From the NCBI RefSeq assembly GCF_016806695.1, contig NZ_WUED01000001.1, forward strand, positions 62,001 to 126,000: 64,000 bases of DNA. Direction: 5' to 3'. The notes below the pieces were generated by a model, which saw only the letters and a list, made by a program, of their open reading frames with translations, made no database searches and was not told the origin of the DNA. The DNA comes from Campylobacter bilis (GTDB lineage: Bacteria > Campylobacterota > Campylobacteria > Campylobacterales > Campylobacteraceae). Position numbers and translations under genes: made by a program. Below, one piece after another: positions 8,248-17,464 of this stretch (positions are counted from its first letter, which is position 1; each line of letters opens with the position of its first letter).

Positions 8248-9102
8248 ATGCTTTTTTTTGAACTTTCTCATCTTGATTATGCTTATGGAAACGAAATCGT
8301 TTTGCAAAATATCAATCTAAACTACGACAACAAAGATTTTCTTTCCATCATAGGTCCTAATGGTGCAGGTAAATCTACTCTTATCAAACTTATATTAGGA
8401 CTTTTAAAATCAAAACATGAGATCAAATTTCACGCCTTAGAAAGAAAACAAATTGGCTATGTTCCTCAACACACTTTAGCCAATCCTAATTTCTATCCTA
8501 GAGTTATCGAAATCGTTCTTATGGGACTTATAAATAAAAAAATTTTTGGTTTTTATAGTAAAAAAGATAAAGAAAAAGCCATGCAAGCTTTACAAAGCGT
8601 AAACATGCAAGATTTTTGGGATAAAACAATTGATTCTTTAAGCGGAGGACAAAGACAACGCGTTTTCATCGCAAGAGCCTTAGCTAGTGAATGCAAAATG
8701 CTGATTTTAGACGAACCCACTGCAAGCGTTGATACCAAATCAGCCATACAAATTTTTGAACTCTTAAACTCATTACACCGCGATGGCATGGGAATTTTAC
8801 TCGTTTGTCATGATATTAATCTTGTGCTTGCTTATAGCGATAAAATTGCGTATTTAAACAAAGAACTTTTCTTACACACTAATACTAAAGAAAAAGATAA
8901 AAGCGTATTTTTAAAACATTTATATGAAAATCATTCCCATTTTTGCGATGTAGAAATGAGTTTAAATTCTTGCTTTTGTGATGAAAAAAATTGCGATAAT
9001 AAAATATTATGCACACAAGAATTTCAAAAAAGAAATTCAAACAAGCCACAATTCCTAAAAGAAAATTCATCTTTTAAACCTTCAAAGGCAAAACATGCTT
9101 GA
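8248..9102 (+). CDS. znuC: Zinc ABC transporter, ATP-binding protein
   Basis: A 284-residue ABC ATPase powering zinc import. Walker A GPNGAGKSTLIK is near residue 37, the signature LSGGQRQRVFIARAL near residue 130, Walker B LILDEPTASVD follows, and the switch His is in LLVCHDIN. Beyond the catalytic domain there is a tail of about 60 residues rich in Cys and His (HSHFCDVEMSLNSCFCDEKNC) that could sense or bind metal. The gene starts 11 bases after znuA and overlaps znuB by 8 bases. Confidence 0.95.
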   Translation: MLFFELSHLDYAYGNEIVLQNINLNYDNKDFLSIIGPNGAGKSTLIKLILGLLKSKHEIKFHALERKQIGYVPQHTLANPNFYPRVIEIVLMGLINKKIFGFYSKKDKEKAMQALQSVNMQDFWDKTIDSLSGGQRQRVFIARALASECKMLILDEPTASVDTKSAIQIFELLNSLHRDGMGILLVCHDINLVLAYSDKIAYLNKELFLHTNTKEKDKSVFLKHLYENHSHFCDVEMSLNSCFCDEKNCDNKILCTQEFQKRNSNKPQFLKENSSFKPSKAKHA

Positions 9103-9892
9103 AATTTTGCATTTCACCTTTTTTCAAAATGCCTTATTAGCAGCAATTTTAGTCAGTATAGCTTGTGGAATCATAGGCACTTTGATTATGATAAACCGCT
9201 TATTTTCAATGGCTGGTGCGATAACACATGGGGCTTTTGGGGGTATAGGCTTGGCTTTTTATTTTTCTTTGCCTATTTTACTTAGTACGGGAATTTTTAC
9301 TTTATTTTTGGCTTTTTTGCTAGCTTTTTTAGCTAAACACTTTGAAAACAGAAGCGATAGCATTATTGCTGTAATTTGGGCTTTTGGTATGGCAGTTGGC
9401 ATTATTTTAATCGATCTTAGTCCTAATTACAATACGGATTTAATGGCTTATCTTTTTGGAAGCATTTTAGCTGTTGGGATAGAGGATTTATGGCTTATGG
9501 GTGCGGTTGATGGGATTGTGGTTGTTTTCATGCTTTTATTTTATAGACAATTTGAATCTTTGAGTTTTGATTTTGAATTTACAAAGGTTCGCGGCATCCC
9601 TACAACTTTTTTCCATTATCTTTTAATCGCACTTATGGCCTTTTGCATAGTCATTTCTATACGCCTTGTGGGACTTATTTTAGTAATGGCTTTGCTTAGC
9701 ATTCCTAGTTTTATTGCAGAAAATTTCAGCAAAAGACTTGGCTTTATCATGATTTTAGCAAGTTTTTTAAGTATGATTTTTTGTATTTTAGGGCTTATAC
9801 TTAGCTATTATCTTAATCTTTCAAGTGGCGCTTGCATTATAGCTGTGGCTTGCTTTAGTTTTTTAATACATCTTTTTAGAAAAAAACGATAA
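9095..9892 (+). CDS. znuB: Zinc ABC transporter, permease
   Basis: A 265-residue integral membrane protein of the ZnuB/ABC-3 permease family with about eight hydrophobic segments. Family sequence is visible in LIMINRLFSMAGAITHGAFGGIGLAF and, near the C-terminus, in IRLVGLILVMALLSIPSF. The ATG lies inside the end of znuC. The stop TAA at 9890-9892 directly abuts the transthyretin-like remnant, in a different frame, which suggests that a deletion or exchange joined the two sequences here. Confidence 0.94.
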   Translation: MLEILHFTFFQNALLAAILVSIACGIIGTLIMINRLFSMAGAITHGAFGGIGLAFYFSLPILLSTGIFTLFLAFLLAFLAKHFENRSDSIIAVIWAFGMAVGIILIDLSPNYNTDLMAYLFGSILAVGIEDLWLMGAVDGIVVVFMLLFYRQFESLSFDFEFTKVRGIPTTFFHYLLIALMAFCIVISIRLVGLILVMALLSIPSFIAENFSKRLGFIMILASFLSMIFCILGLILSYYLNLSSGACIIAVACFSFLIHLFRKKR

Positions 9893-10145
9893 ATGGGTAA
9901 AAATAGATGAAAAATACACAGGAGAAAACGGAAGGATAACTGATTTCTTGCCTTATGAAAATGAAAATACAGCATCAGGTATTTACAAACTAAAATTTCA
10001 TACTAAAGATTATTTTGACAAAAACAATGTAAAATCTTTTTACCCTTACATAGAAGTTGGTTTTAAAACCTCAAAAGATCAAAAACACTATCACGTTCCT
10101 TTAACCTTATCTCCATACGGATATTCAACTTATAGAGGAAGTTGA
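9893..10145 (+). pseudogene. 5'-truncated transthyretin-like / 5-hydroxyisourate hydrolase-like gene fragment
   Basis: Reading the frame that ends at 10145 gives about 84 residues from KWVKIDEKYTGENGRI through HYHVPLTLSPYGYSTYRGS. The C-terminal Y-R-G-S and the H-x-H-V-P-L-x-L-S-P-x-x-Y-S-T segment are hallmarks of transthyretin-related proteins. About 40-50 N-terminal residues, including the signal peptide expected in the Campylobacter periplasmic form (Cj0715), are missing, because the homologous sequence begins right after the znuB stop. The only in-frame ATG-like start is internal and lacks a ribosome site. NCTC 11168 has other genes (Cj0140, Cj0139) at this spot. Confidence 0.75.
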
Positions 10146-10147
10146 AA

Positions 10148-10167
10148 ATAAGGGCAAAAGCCCTTAT
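10148..10167 (-). terminator. Terminator after the rimP operon
   Basis: An 8-bp perfect stem ATAAGGGC/GCCCTTAT with an AAAA loop lies 5 bases beyond the rimP stop on the minus strand, followed there by TTTTC. It also sits just after the transthyretin-like fragment, so it may act in both directions. Confidence 0.75.
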
Positions 10168-10172
10168 GAAAT

Positions 10173-10595
10173 TCACCATTGGATAAAGGTTCTAGCCTTT
10201 TTTATATTGCTTATTTTTATGATAAGCTCTTCTTTGTTTTCAAGATCTTCTAAGATTATGTCTTCTTCATCCACTCTGATGATTTTAGCTTTGATTTTTT
10301 CTTTTTCATTGGTAGTAATTTTGACATTTTCACCCAAACTTTTTGCAAAATGATCTTTAGTGCTAAGCTTTCTTTCAAGTCCTGGAGAAGACACTTCTAA
10401 AAAATACTCCCCACTCACAGGGGATTCAACATCAAAAATAGGGGATAAAATCTCACTCAATCTAGCACAATCATCCAAGCTCACCCCACCTTCTTTCATA
10501 ACATAAATACGATAAATTTTCTTACCATTCTCACTAAGCAATTCTTGATCATAAAAACTAAGTCCTGCTTCTTGACAGAGGGCTTTAAGATTCAT
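10173..10595 (-). CDS. rimP: Ribosome maturation factor RimP
   Basis: A 140-residue protein needed for maturation of the 30S subunit. The family core VSGEYFLEVSSPGLERKL is present near residues 60-77, followed by a C-terminal Sm-like beta domain (IKAKIIRVDEEDIILEDLE). It is the last gene of the lpxC-infB operon and overlaps rbfA by 11 bases. The rimP-infB-rbfA grouping is conserved in many bacteria, here in the order infB, rbfA, rimP. Confidence 0.93.
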   Translation of the reverse strand: MNLKALCQEAGLSFYDQELLSENGKKIYRIYVMKEGGVSLDDCARLSEILSPIFDVESPVSGEYFLEVSSPGLERKLSTKDHFAKSLGENVKITTNEKEKIKAKIIRVDEEDIILEDLENKEELIIKISNIKKARTFIQW

Positions 10596-10947
10596 TTTTA
10601 TCCTTTTTTATTTTTTCAAACAAAGCATCCATATGGTTTTGATACTCAAGTCTGTCATCGAATTTAAAATGAAAATTAGGGCATCTATACCAGCCTTGTT
10701 CACTCATGCAATAATTTTGCAAAGCCTTACTAGCTTTTTTTAAAGAATTTAGAATTTTTTCTTGCTCATGGAGATTAAAAAACATCTTATCAAGATATAC
10801 AAAAGCATCGTATCTGCCTTTTTTACATTCTACATCCACTACACAAAGATTTTTTAAATTTTCATCATCTAAATTGGCTAAAGCCTCAGGTATGAGTTCT
10901 TTTAAAATACTTTCTGTGCGAAGCTTTTTAATTTCACTTGGATTCAT
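10585..10947 (-). CDS. rbfA: Ribosome-binding factor A
   Basis: A 120-residue small KH-fold factor that binds the 30S subunit during 16S rRNA 5'-end maturation. The [14 protein letters not shown] start and the core [19 protein letters not shown] fit the family, although the sequence is divergent and ends in a basic, acidic-mixed tail. It overlaps both neighbours (infB by 4 bases, rimP by 11), so translation of the three is coupled. The gene context is the main support beyond weak sequence likeness. Confidence 0.87.
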   Translation of the reverse strand: MNPSEIKKLRTESILKELIPEALANLDDENLKNLCVVDVECKKGRYDAFVYLDKMFFNLHEQEKILNSLKKASKALQNYCMSEQGWYRCPNFHFKFDDRLEYQNHMDALFEKIKKDKNES

Positions 10948-13553
10948 AGGCTAGCTTGTTCTTGTACTTCTTTATAGCTTTCTATATAATCGCCAACTCT
11001 CATGTCCTCACACCCTTCTATACCTACACCGCACTCATAGCCTTTAGCTACTTCTTTAGCATCATCTTTGAAACGTTTTAAAGAGCTTACATTACCTTCA
11101 TAAATCACAATTCCATCGCGGATAAGACGGATTTTAGCCCCACGATTGATCACCCCTTCAGTTACCATACAACCTGCAATTTGCCCAATTTTTGGCACAT
11201 TAATAACTTGTCTTATTTGTGCTTGTCCAAGCTGTTCTTCTGAAATAATAGGATTCATCATACCGCCTAATAAAGCTTTAATATCATCTAAAAGATTATA
11301 AATGACATTATAGGTTTTAATCTCTACGCCTTTATCTTTAGCGCGTTCTTTAACTTCACCTGTAGGACGTATATTAAAGCCTAAAACTATAGAGTTTTCA
11401 CTTGCACTAGCAAGTTCGATATCACTTTGAGTGATCCCTCCTACTCCACTATGAATGATATTGACCTTAATTTCATCATTTCTAAGCTTCTCTAAGCTTG
11501 CTTTTAAAGCCTCTAAAGACCCTTGCACATCTGCTTTTAAAATAAGAGGTAAAGCCTTTAAATTGCCCTCTTTTATCTTAGCACCTAGTTCATCAATACT
11601 GACCTTAGTAGATTTGCTTAATTCTTTTTGACGGTTGTATTCATGACGTTTATTAGCATACTCTCTTGCCTCTTTATCAGTTTTTACAGCAATTAAAATT
11701 TCTCCCGCATCCGCAACTTCACTAAGCCCTACAATAACCCCGCATTCACCTGGTTTGATTTCTTTTAAAGCCCTGCCTTGATCATCACTCATAGCACGTA
11801 CTTTTCCATAAGCTTCTCCTGTAACAACAGTATTACCTACACTAAGCGTGCCATTTTGCACTATGACGGTAGCTACCGCACCACGTCCTTTTTGTATAGA
11901 ACTTTCAATCACGCTTGCTTTAGCAAAACTTTTTGGATTGGCCTTAAGTTCTAAGATATCAGCTTGTAAAAGAACAATTTCAAGCAAATCTTCAACACCC
12001 ATTCCTGTTTTTGCCGAAACACCTACAAACTCATAACTCCCTCCCCATTCTACTGGCATGATTTGCATTTCTGCAAGTTGAGTTTTTACCATATCTGGAT
12101 TTGCTGTTTCTTTATCCATTTTATTAATAGCAATAATAATAGGCACACCAGCTGCTTTTGCATGATTTATAGCCTCTTTAGTTTGAGGCTTTACCCCATC
12201 ATCAGCTGCTACAACTATAATAACAATATCAGTAATGCTTGCCCCCCTTGCACGCATAGCTGTAAAGGCCTCATGACCTGGAGTATCAATAAAAGTAATC
12301 TTACGTCCATTTTTCTCTACCATATAAGCACCCACATGCTGAGTAATTCCACCAGCTTCAGCACTTGCAATACGCGATTTTCTAATATAATCTAACAAAG
12401 AAGTCTTACCATGATCAACATGCCCCATGATAGTAATTACAGGAGCTCTAGCAACTAATTCTTTTTCATCTACTTCTTCTTCATAGTCTTTTACATAATC
12501 AAATTCAGCTGCTTCATTAATAATATTAATCTCTATACCAAATTCAGCTGCTAAAATTTCAATAGCATCCTCATCTAAAAAATCATTTTTGGTTGTCATC
12601 ATTCCAAGCATAAAAAGTTTTGAAATGACTTCGCTAGTACTTTTTCCTATTTTATCTGCGAATTCATACACGCGAATTTCTTTAGGAATGAAAACACTGC
12701 TGATTTCTTCAACTTCTTTTTTTTCAATTTTTTTAGGTGGTTTTTTACGGCTTCTTCTTTGGATACCTCCTTCATTAGCAAAACCTACAGAATTACCCAA
12801 AGCCTGGCGTAAAAAATTAGGCGGTTTTTTACTAGTATTTTGTGGTTTTTCTTGCTCTTTAGTGCTAAAATCAGGCAAAACTACCTCATCTTCATCATCT
12901 AAAGAAATATCCCCAAAATCGTGCTCATCTAAAAAATTCATTTTTTCAGCACTTTCTTTTTTAGTTGCAATAAAAGGTTTTTTTTCTTTTTTCTTTTTCT
13001 TTAAATTTTCATCAGCGTTTGAAAACATAGTTTTTAAACTCAAACGCTCTTCATTATTAAGGAGAATGTCTTTTGAGTTTTTAACTTCTTCTTTTTTGAC
13101 ACTATTTTCTTCTTCATCTTTTTTCTTCTTGACAATAACAAGTCCACGTCTTTTAGCTAAAGTAGCGCTGGCTAGGCTTTGAGTTTTGTCTTGATTTTCT
13201 TGTTTGTTTTGTTTTTTTAAATTGTCTTTTTGACTCGTTTTTTCTTCTTTTATAAGTTCTAGTTTAGGTTTTTCTTCTTTTTTGATTTCAGTTTTTTGAG
13301 TTTGGTTAAACTCATCTTGCACTTTTAAATTGCCCTTTTTAGGTTTTTTAATCGTAGTAGTTTTGATATTTTTCTTAAATGTTTCAGGAATTTCTCCTGT
13401 TTGTATATATTCATAAATAGCTGCAGCAATCTCTGGTTCTACAGCATTTGAAGCTGTTTTTATCCCAAGTGCTAATTCATTTGCTTTTTCAATAATCTCT
13501 TTACTGTCATAACCTAATTCTTTTGCAATTTCATGAATTCTAATTTTTGCCAT
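10944..13553 (-). CDS. infB: Translation initiation factor IF-2
   Basis: An 869-residue GTPase that delivers initiator tRNA to the 30S subunit. The first 370 or so residues are a Lys/Glu-rich low-complexity arm after a short N-terminal helical domain ([20 protein letters not shown]). The G domain follows: G1 [16 protein letters not shown]3 [17 protein letters not shown]4 NKMDK, G5 SAKTGMG. Beta-barrel and C-terminal domains end in [12 protein letters not shown]. The start overlaps the end of ylxR by 14 bases. Long A-runs in the N-terminal arm code for Lys stretches. Confidence 0.98.
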   Translation of the reverse strand: MAKIRIHEIAKELGYDSKEIIEKANELALGIKTASNAVEPEIAAAIYEYIQTGEIPETFKKNIKTTTIKKPKKGNLKVQDEFNQTQKTEIKKEEKPKLELIKEEKTSQKDNLKKQNKQENQDKTQSLASATLAKRRGLVIVKKKKDEEENSVKKEEVKNSKDILLNNEERLSLKTMFSNADENLKKKKKEKKPFIATKKESAEKMNFLDEHDFGDISLDDEDEVVLPDFSTKEQEKPQNTSKKPPNFLRQALGNSVGFANEGGIQRRSRKKPPKKIEKKEVEEISSVFIPKEIRVYEFADKIGKSTSEVISKLFMLGMMTTKNDFLDEDAIEILAAEFGIEINIINEAAEFDYVKDYEEEVDEKELVARAPVITIMGHVDHGKTSLLDYIRKSRIASAEAGGITQHVGAYMVEKNGRKITFIDTPGHEAFTAMRARGASITDIVIIVVAADDGVKPQTKEAINHAKAAGVPIIIAINKMDKETANPDMVKTQLAEMQIMPVEWGGSYEFVGVSAKTGMGVEDLLEIVLLQADILELKANPKSFAKASVIESSIQKGRGAVATVIVQNGTLSVGNTVVTGEAYGKVRAMSDDQGRALKEIKPGECGVIVGLSEVADAGEILIAVKTDKEAREYANKRHEYNRQKELSKSTKVSIDELGAKIKEGNLKALPLILKADVQGSLEALKASLEKLRNDEIKVNIIHSGVGGITQSDIELASASENSIVLGFNIRPTGEVKERAKDKGVEIKTYNVIYNLLDDIKALLGGMMNPIISEEQLGQAQIRQVINVPKIGQIAGCMVTEGVINRGAKIRLIRDGIVIYEGNVSSLKRFKDDAKEVAKGYECGVGIEGCEDMRVGDYIESYKEVQEQASL

Positions 13554-13797
13554 TTAAAAATATCTCCTTAAGTCCTTGCTGAGTGATTTTAGTATTTAAA
13601 TTTTTACATATTTTAGAAAATGCCCTTTGTAAAATTTTATCTTGCTTTTCAATGCAATTTTGACACAAATATAAACTCCTACCGCATTCTGTTTTAGTAC
13701 TAATGTCCCCTAAAACGATTTTAAATCTTAATAATACGTTCTTCTCAAAGCGGTTTTTACACACTATGCACATTCTAATTGGTATATGTTTTTTCAA
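13540..13797 (-). CDS. ylxR: YlxR family RNA-binding protein (DUF448)
   Basis: An 85-residue member of the YlxR/DUF448 family, which is usually encoded between nusA and infB. The family start [20 protein letters not shown] and a further Cys pair ([10 protein letters not shown]) are visible. The family typically has G-R-G-A in the middle; here the segment reads ECGRSLYLC. It is thought to bind RNA and has been linked to rnpB regulation in other bacteria. It lies directly upstream of infB and overlaps it by 14 bases. Confidence 0.85.
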   Translation of the reverse strand: MKKHIPIRMCIVCKNRFEKNVLLRFKIVLGDISTKTECGRSLYLCQNCIEKQDKILQRAFSKICKNLNTKITQQGLKEIFLNGKN

Positions 13798-13821
13798 AAT
13801 TATATCTTTTTTTTATATTTT

Positions 13822-14700
13822 TTAGCAAATTTCAAAGCCATTATTATCAAATTCTAGATACTGCACACGAAAATCCTTAAATTTGGCTTGCATTTTTAAA
13901 AACAAAGCCTTTGCATCATCTTTATAAGCTAAAGAAAAAAAACTCGATCCCGAACCTGAAAGTGTACTCATCAAAGCTTTATTTTCTAAAGCAAATTTTT
14001 GCACTTCAAAAAGTTCAGGTAAATTTTTCATACGATTGATTTCATGAAGCTTATCTTTGCTTGCAAATTTTAAAAACTCATATTTTTTTTCTAAAAAACA
14101 AGCACTTAAAAAAGAAGCATGAGAAAGATTAAAAACAGCATCATTAAAACTTAAATTTTTAGCCAAAGCTTTACGCGATTGCTCTGTATTCATAGCTAAA
14201 TTAGGGATCACAATCACAGCTGCTAAATCTTGATCGATTTCTTTTTTAATACTATAGATTTTATTTTTTTCTACCAAAGAACACACAAAACCACCCAAAG
14301 TAGCAGGAGCGATATTATCAGGATGATTTTCATAATGCAAAGCCTCATCTAAAATACGTTCTTTTTCAACCTTAAATCCACTCATACAATAAGCACTAAC
14401 AATAGCACCCACAATCACCGCAGAAGAACTACCCAAACCTCGTGATAAAGGAATATTATTTTGAAAAATAAAACGAAAATTATCTCTTTTTCCGCTTAGT
14501 TTTTCATAAATTTCATAAAAAATATTTACAAAAATATTATTTTTTTTTAAAAAAACAATATCACTGCCTTCCCCTGCTATACTAATACTAAAAACACTTG
14601 ATTTTTGGATTTGTGTTTGGTTAAAAAGCTTTAAACTGAGTCCTAAACAATCAAAACCTGGTCCTAAATTCGCACTTGTAGCAGGAACTAAAATTTTCAA
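13822..14700 (-). CDS. thrB: Homoserine kinase
   Basis: A 292-residue GHMP kinase that phosphorylates homoserine on the way to threonine. The N-terminal PATSANLGPGFDCLGLSL, the ATP-binding loop PLSRGLGSSSAVIVGA near residues 85-100, and the C-terminal GSGSSFFSL motif are all present. It follows tsaB by 8 bases in a mixed housekeeping operon. Its pathway partner hom lies elsewhere in this window (2334-3581), so the threonine genes are scattered, as usual in Campylobacter. Confidence 0.96.
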   Translation of the reverse strand: MKILVPATSANLGPGFDCLGLSLKLFNQTQIQKSSVFSISIAGEGSDIVFLKKNNIFVNIFYEIYEKLSGKRDNFRFIFQNNIPLSRGLGSSSAVIVGAIVSAYCMSGFKVEKERILDEALHYENHPDNIAPATLGGFVCSLVEKNKIYSIKKEIDQDLAAVIVIPNLAMNTEQSRKALAKNLSFNDAVFNLSHASFLSACFLEKKYEFLKFASKDKLHEINRMKNLPELFEVQKFALENKALMSTLSGSGSSFFSLAYKDDAKALFLKMQAKFKDFRVQYLEFDNNGFEIC

Positions 14701-14708
14701 AATTTATC

Positions 14709-15137
14709 CTAAATTGCATTTAAAAAATAAAAAGGAAGATTATCATTATTTAGTTTAAGATCTTGTAAATTTTTAGGTAAAAAGAACTGTGCTGGGATAT
14801 TTTGTTCTAAAACAATTTCCTTATCTTTATATACAAAACAAAAATTTTTATTCGCACTAATAGGTTTATAACCATTTAGTTCAAAAGCACTCACAGCAAA
14901 TAAAGGAATATTTTTTACTATACTTAAAGTTTTCAAGCTTACATAAGAAATTTTAATACCCATATAAGAACCTGGACCATTAGCATAAATTAAACTTGTA
15001 AAATTGTATTTGCGTAAAAGTTGATCCAAAATTTTTGGTAAAAATTCGCTGGCTTTTTCCTCGCTTGTATAGCTTTGAACAAGTTTATCATCTTGATAAA
15101 TTCCAATCATTAAAGGCTTAGATAAAGCATTAAGCAA
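14709..15137 (-). CDS. tsaB: TsaB-like tRNA t6A biosynthesis protein, short form
   Basis: A 142-residue ASKHA-fold protein with the TsaB loop ANGPGSYMGIKIS, equivalent to G-P-G-S-F-T-G-L-R in other bacteria. TsaB pairs with TsaD to make the t6A modification of ANN-decoding tRNAs. It is much shorter than the roughly 230-residue E. coli protein, with most of the C-terminal lobe missing. The in-frame TTG at 15137 has little ribosome site. The frame stays open upstream (IKTSLLLNALSKP), so the true start may overlap the end of lpxC at a non-ATG codon near 15152-15158. Confidence 0.75.
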   Translation of the reverse strand: MLNALSKPLMIGIYQDDKLVQSYTSEEKASEFLPKILDQLLRKYNFTSLIYANGPGSYMGIKISYVSLKTLSIVKNIPLFAVSAFELNGYKPISANKNFCFVYKDKEIVLEQNIPAQFFLPKNLQDLKLNNDNLPFYFLNAI

Positions 15138-15148
15138 AAGAGAGGTTT

Positions 15149-16033
15149 TTATGCAAATACCTTTTCATAAGCTTTTTCATTAACTTGCTCAAGACTTACA
15201 ATCTCATAAGCATCTTTGTCTTTTAATACTTCTTTAGTCAATAAATGATTTAAATAATGGCTTCCTGCAAAAGAGACATAATCACCAAAAACACGATATC
15301 CAAGTAGAGTCAAATCCCCAATAGCATCTAAAATCTTATGCCTTACAAATTCATCTTTAAAACGCAAGCCTTCAGGATTTAAAATACGATTTTCATCTAC
15401 TACTACAGTATTTTCTAAACTCCCTCCAAGACCTAAATTCATGCTTCTAAGTGCCTGAACATCTTTTAAAAATCCAAAAGTTCTTGCTCTTGCTATATTT
15501 TCTATATAATTTTTCTTGCTAAATTCAAAATTATAATTTTGCTCTCCTATAACGGCATTATCAAATTTAATAGTATAATTGATACAAGGATTTTTAGTAG
15601 GACTTAAACGCACGAATTTATTACCATCTCTTACTTCTACAGCTTTTTTAATCACCATAATTTTTTTAGGTGCATCAAGCTCTTTTACCCCCGCTTCATC
15701 AAGCATCATACAAAAACTAATGCTTGAACCATCCATTACAGGTGCTTCATTAGCGTTTAAAACAACGCGGATATTATCAATCCCATAAGCATTAATCGCA
15801 CTCATTAAATGCTCTATGGTTGAAACAAAGCCTCTTTCATCACCTAAAACCGTTGCCATTTGCGTATTAATAACATTTTGAGGAATGGCTTTATAACTAG
15901 CATTTAAATCACTTCTAAAAAATACTATACCACTATTAGATTCTAAAGGCTCTAAAGTAATTTCTATAGGTTCGCCTTTATGAAGTCCTATACCCACACC
16001 TTTTACAGTTTTTGCTAAAGTTAATTGTTTCAT
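15149..16033 (-). CDS. lpxC: UDP-3-O-acyl-N-acetylglucosamine deacetylase
   Basis: A 294-residue zinc enzyme that carries out the committed step of lipid A synthesis. The expected zinc ligands are seen in STIEHLMSA and, further on, FVRHKILDAIGDLTLLG, and the catalytic region includes GSHYLNHLL. N-terminal QLTLAKTVKGVGIGLHKGEP is typical. The ATG overlaps the stop of the upstream M23 peptidase (TAATG), so envelope genes are coupled here. The length matches the family. Confidence 0.97.
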   Translation of the reverse strand: MKQLTLAKTVKGVGIGLHKGEPIEITLEPLESNSGIVFFRSDLNASYKAIPQNVINTQMATVLGDERGFVSTIEHLMSAINAYGIDNIRVVLNANEAPVMDGSSISFCMMLDEAGVKELDAPKKIMVIKKAVEVRDGNKFVRLSPTKNPCINYTIKFDNAVIGEQNYNFEFSKKNYIENIARARTFGFLKDVQALRSMNLGLGGSLENTVVVDENRILNPEGLRFKDEFVRHKILDAIGDLTLLGYRVFGDYVSFAGSHYLNHLLTKEVLKDKDAYEIVSLEQVNEKAYEKVFA

Positions 16034-17406
16034 TAATTTTTCCCTAAAATTATCTTTCTAGCGTCATTTAAGACATTATAAATATTATTTTCTAGCCATT
16101 TTTTATCTTGCCATTGTTCAGGGCGTGTTTCAACGCCTTGAACTAAAATTCCAAAATGCAAATGATCCCCCAATGCCAAACCACTTGTGCCTGTGTTTGC
16201 TATAACACTTTGCTTGCTTATTTGCTCACCTTGATCGACATTTTTGGAAGAACAATGCCCATAAAGACTATAAACTCCAAAACCATGATAAATAATTAAA
16301 TTAAGTCCATAAATCCCATTTTCTTGTGCAAATACAAGCTCACCTGCATTATTACTTATAATAGGTGCTTGTGCCACACTTGCTAAATCAAGTCCCATAT
16401 GATAAGAATCACTTATAAATTGTCCTTTATAAGAATAATACCTATGATCAGCAAAATCCGCCACTTTCATACCGTTTTTAAGCGGTAAAAATAAATCTAA
16501 ATTAAAATGACCAAATCTTTCTTCAGGCACCTTAGAAGTAATCTCATGGATCAATTTTTCATTACTATTTCTTAAAGTTTCATTGACAAATTTAAATTTT
16601 TCATAACGATTAAAATTATTATCTTTAGGTGCGTATTGATTAGCCAAATCTTCAATCTTTCCATCTAAAAACTTATCCGTAAGATTGATATTAGAAACGC
16701 GATATTTGCGATTTGAAAAATAATACCTTATGCGTTCTTTAGAAATATTACCCGCTTTATCGCTAGCAATGACAAAAGCACGAAATTCTTCATCTCTTGC
16801 ATCCCAAGCAATTAAAGCCGCATAATAGCCTTCCTTGATATAAGGAGTAGCTTTAAAAATTTTTCCTTTGTTAGTTTGTATATATACTTTATCTAAATTG
16901 CTATCTTTAGCTTCAAAGACAACAGCTGCAGCACCACCTTGTTCGATTTGATAGGAATTGCTTATGATATTAATTTTTGGTGCAGTAGTGTCTATTAATA
17001 CAGTAATTTGCTTTCTTGCTTCATTGCCATTAAAGAAATTCCAAAGACTATTATCTTTAGCTACGACTTCTAAAACAAAAGACTTCACATTTTCTTTGTA
17101 TCCGAATTTAGGCAAGGCAATTTGCAAAGTCAGATCTTTTAAATCAGATATTTTTTCATCAGCTATGACCATAGTATTATTATTGTCTTTATGCAATATG
17201 ATTTGGACATTTTTAATAGCACTCTCATCGTCTTTGACATGGACTAAAATAGGCTTTTTAAGATTAGTATATATAATATCAGGCATTAAAATTTGTGGTG
17301 GATTTTTTTCAAAAATACTTAATTTTAAAATGGAAAAAATTAAAATTATTATCAAAAATACAAACAAAATAAATAAATAAATTTTGCCCTTTTTTCTTAT
17401 CATCAA
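16033..17406 (-). CDS. M23 family peptidoglycan endopeptidase (Cj0131-like)
   Basis: A 457-residue LytM-type metallopeptidase with one N-terminal membrane anchor (residues 8-27, IYLFILFVFLIIILIFSIL). The zinc-site motifs of active M23 enzymes are intact: YHMGLDLA (H-x3-D), YGHCS and HLHFGI near the C-terminus. The domains in front are beta-rich, probably Ig-like, and may shield the active site. C. jejuni orthologues cleave peptide cross-links in peptidoglycan and influence cell shape. It is first in the lpxC-infB operon and ends overlapping the lpxC start. Confidence 0.92.
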   Translation of the reverse strand: MMIRKKGKIYLFILFVFLIIILIFSILKLSIFEKNPPQILMPDIIYTNLKKPILVHVKDDESAIKNVQIILHKDNNNTMVIADEKISDLKDLTLQIALPKFGYKENVKSFVLEVVAKDNSLWNFFNGNEARKQITVLIDTTAPKINIISNSYQIEQGGAAAVVFEAKDSNLDKVYIQTNKGKIFKATPYIKEGYYAALIAWDARDEEFRAFVIASDKAGNISKERIRYYFSNRKYRVSNINLTDKFLDGKIEDLANQYAPKDNNFNRYEKFKFVNETLRNSNEKLIHEITSKVPEERFGHFNLDLFLPLKNGMKVADFADHRYYSYKGQFISDSYHMGLDLASVAQAPIISNNAGELVFAQENGIYGLNLIIYHGFGVYSLYGHCSSKNVDQGEQISKQSVIANTGTSGLALGDHLHFGILVQGVETRPEQWQDKKWLENNIYNVLNDARKIILGKN

Positions 17407-17464
17407 TACTGCCTTAAAGATTTTGTGTAAATTCTATTATATTCTTAGTAAATATCTAGTAAAT

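Noticed and set aside
12589-13182. Plus-strand reading frame of about 197 codons opposite infB
   Set aside because: It is the antisense of the Lys/Glu-rich arm of IF-2 and gives a Ser/Phe-rich artefact.
16958-17380. Plus-strand reading frame of about 140 codons opposite the M23 peptidase gene
   Set aside because: Hydrophobic shadow of a real gene; no start signal and no motif.
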